NCBI GenBank assembly: GCA_045640525.1
Contig: JAZUFE010000037.1
Coordinates: 1 to 5,849, forward strand
Length of the DNA stretch: 5,849 nt
Source: JAILLW01 sp045640525
GTDB lineage: Bacteria; Bacillota; Clostridia; Lachnospirales; Lachnospiraceae
Reading direction: 5' to 3'
Below the pieces are notes generated by a model, which made no database searches, was not told where the DNA came from, and was given only the letters and a program-made list of their open reading frames with translations. Shown here one piece after another: positions 5,010 through 5,849 of this stretch. The position numbers were made by a program, and so were the translations under genes. The stretch's first letter is position 1. Each line of letters opens with the position of its first letter.

Positions 5010-5849
5010 ATGAAAAAGAATCTTAGTCGCTTATTAGCCTTTGTTTTGGTTGTGCTTATGGTTATTATGGCATGCCCTAAATGCTCATATGCCAAGTCCA
5101 CAACTGCGGTAACTATATCTACTCAGGACGAACTTAAGTCAGCTCTTTCAGACAAGGTGATTAAGAAAATCACCATAAAGACAAACAAGGAACTTGCATT
5201 TACAATTAAGTCCAGCAAATATACAAAAGTTGCGTTGGTAATCAATGCACCGAAAGCTACGGTTTCCAATGCCGGAGTATTTAAAAGCGTAACCATTAAT
5301 GATGCTAAGAAATATGATGAAAAGGCATCCGGAAATACTATAGCTGTTAAAGACAGCAAACTTACGATTAACTTAAGTAAGAAAGCTAAAGTAAGCTCAC
5401 TTTCCTTTGCCAAAAAGAATGCAGACATTAAGCTTACTAATTCCGGTAAAATAAGCAATCTTGAGATAAAGAGCAAAACAAAGCTTACCGCTACTCAGAA
5501 CGGAACTGTAAGCAAACTATCGGTAAGCTCCAATTCCAACATATCGATAAGCGGAAAGGCAAAGAGCACTACTACTGTAACCGTTAAAAAGTCCGCAAAA
5601 GGATCAACAATTACTACTGCTGCTCCTGTCAAGCTTACAGCCGAGACAACAGTATCTCTCAATCTAAAAAAGGGTGCCGAGAAAACTACGGTTAATGTAA
5701 CGAAGGAAAATGCAGAAATAAGCATAAATAATAATTCAAAGAAGACCATTGTCGTAACCGATTCTCAGGGTACTGCGCAAACCGTTGACGCAGGAAAGAA
5801 GACTGTTGTAACTGAACCGACAGCAACACCCGCAGTAGAGCCGACAGTA
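5010..5849 (+). CDS. Exported repetitive beta-rich protein (3' end outside window)
   Basis: The frame is open for 280 codons to the window end, so the protein is incomplete. The start is fixed by GGAGG at 4999-5003, 6 bases before the ATG. Residues 1-28 are a clear export signal: KKNLSR, a hydrophobic core (LLAFVLVVLMVIM), and a likely cleavage site after SYA (26-28). IMAC (19-22) resembles a loose lipobox, so a lipoprotein anchor at Cys22 is a second possibility. Residues 30-265 are rich in Lys, Thr, Ser, Asn and Val and made of short alternating strands (such as KLTINLSKKAKVSSLSF and KISNLEIKSKTKLTA). This pattern suggests a right-handed beta-helix or stacked-strand surface domain. The last visible residues (TEPTATPAVEPTV) are a Pro/Thr linker, implying a further domain or wall-attachment region beyond the window. 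No catalytic motif is visible; function unknown. Confidence 0.88.
   Translation, partial: MKKNLSRLLAFVLVVLMVIMACPKCSYAKSTTAVTISTQDELKSALSDKVIKKITIKTNKELAFTIKSSKYTKVALVINAPKATVSNAGVFKSVTINDAKKYDEKASGNTIAVKDSKLTINLSKKAKVSSLSFAKKNADIKLTNSGKISNLEIKSKTKLTATQNGTVSKLSVSSNSNISISGKAKSTTTVTVKKSAKGSTITTAAPVKLTAETTVSLNLKKGAEKTTVNVTKENAEISINNNSKKTIVVTDSQGTAQTVDAGKKTVVTEPTATPAVEPTV

Noticed and set aside
5123..5749. Long open frames on the - strand opposite the exported-protein gene
   Set aside because: They mirror the Lys/Thr/Ser-rich codons of the + strand gene, which has a ribosome binding site and signal peptide; the antisense frames have neither.

Overview
The window looks like chromosomal DNA from a low-GC Gram-positive anaerobe of the class Clostridia, probably Lachnospiraceae-like. 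This is inferred from strong GGAGG-type ribosome binding sites before nearly every gene, TTGACT/TATAGT-type promoter elements, AT-rich codon use, and a secreted Lys/Thr/Ser-rich protein with a Pro/Thr linker. No single gene fixes the genus. Every gene I can support is on the + strand.

Layout. (1) Positions 1-586: a type II toxin-antitoxin pair, Phd/YefM-type antitoxin then RelE/ParE-type toxin, overlapping by 8 bases and closed by an intrinsic terminator. (2) 628-1413: a five-helix membrane protein resembling DUF3592. (3) 1525-4646: the core locus. A MarR-family regulator is preceded by a near-consensus promoter whose -35 box lies in the spacer of a perfect 9-bp inverted repeat. Next come an exact 68-bp tandem duplication that starts inside the last codons of the regulator, a hairpin with a cUUCGg loop, and a degenerate second copy of the inverted repeat. 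Then follow an ArsA/Get3-like ATPase with a C-terminal HSP20-like domain, an unrecognised 69-residue protein, and a second, shorter ArsA/Get3-like ATPase. (4) 4647-5009: 363 bases with no confident gene; they hold a perfect TATAAT box, a doubtful 60-residue reading frame and a doubtful overlapping 21-residue hydrophobic reading frame. (5) 5010 to the window end: the start of an exported, repetitive, beta-rich protein, cut by the window edge.

How the genes may work together. The two ATPases keep the deviant Walker A, switch I Asp and DCAPTG segment, but both have Glu where ArsA and Get3 carry His. Both lack the CxxC zinc motif of Get3 and the cysteine arrangement of arsenite-binding ArsA. No arsB, arsC, arsD or arsR lies nearby. 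I infer an ArsA-fold system that does not handle arsenite, possibly a heterodimer with one chaperone-like HSP20 arm, controlled by the adjacent MarR regulator through two related operators. This locus is the most interesting part of the window; its substrate cannot be read from the sequence.
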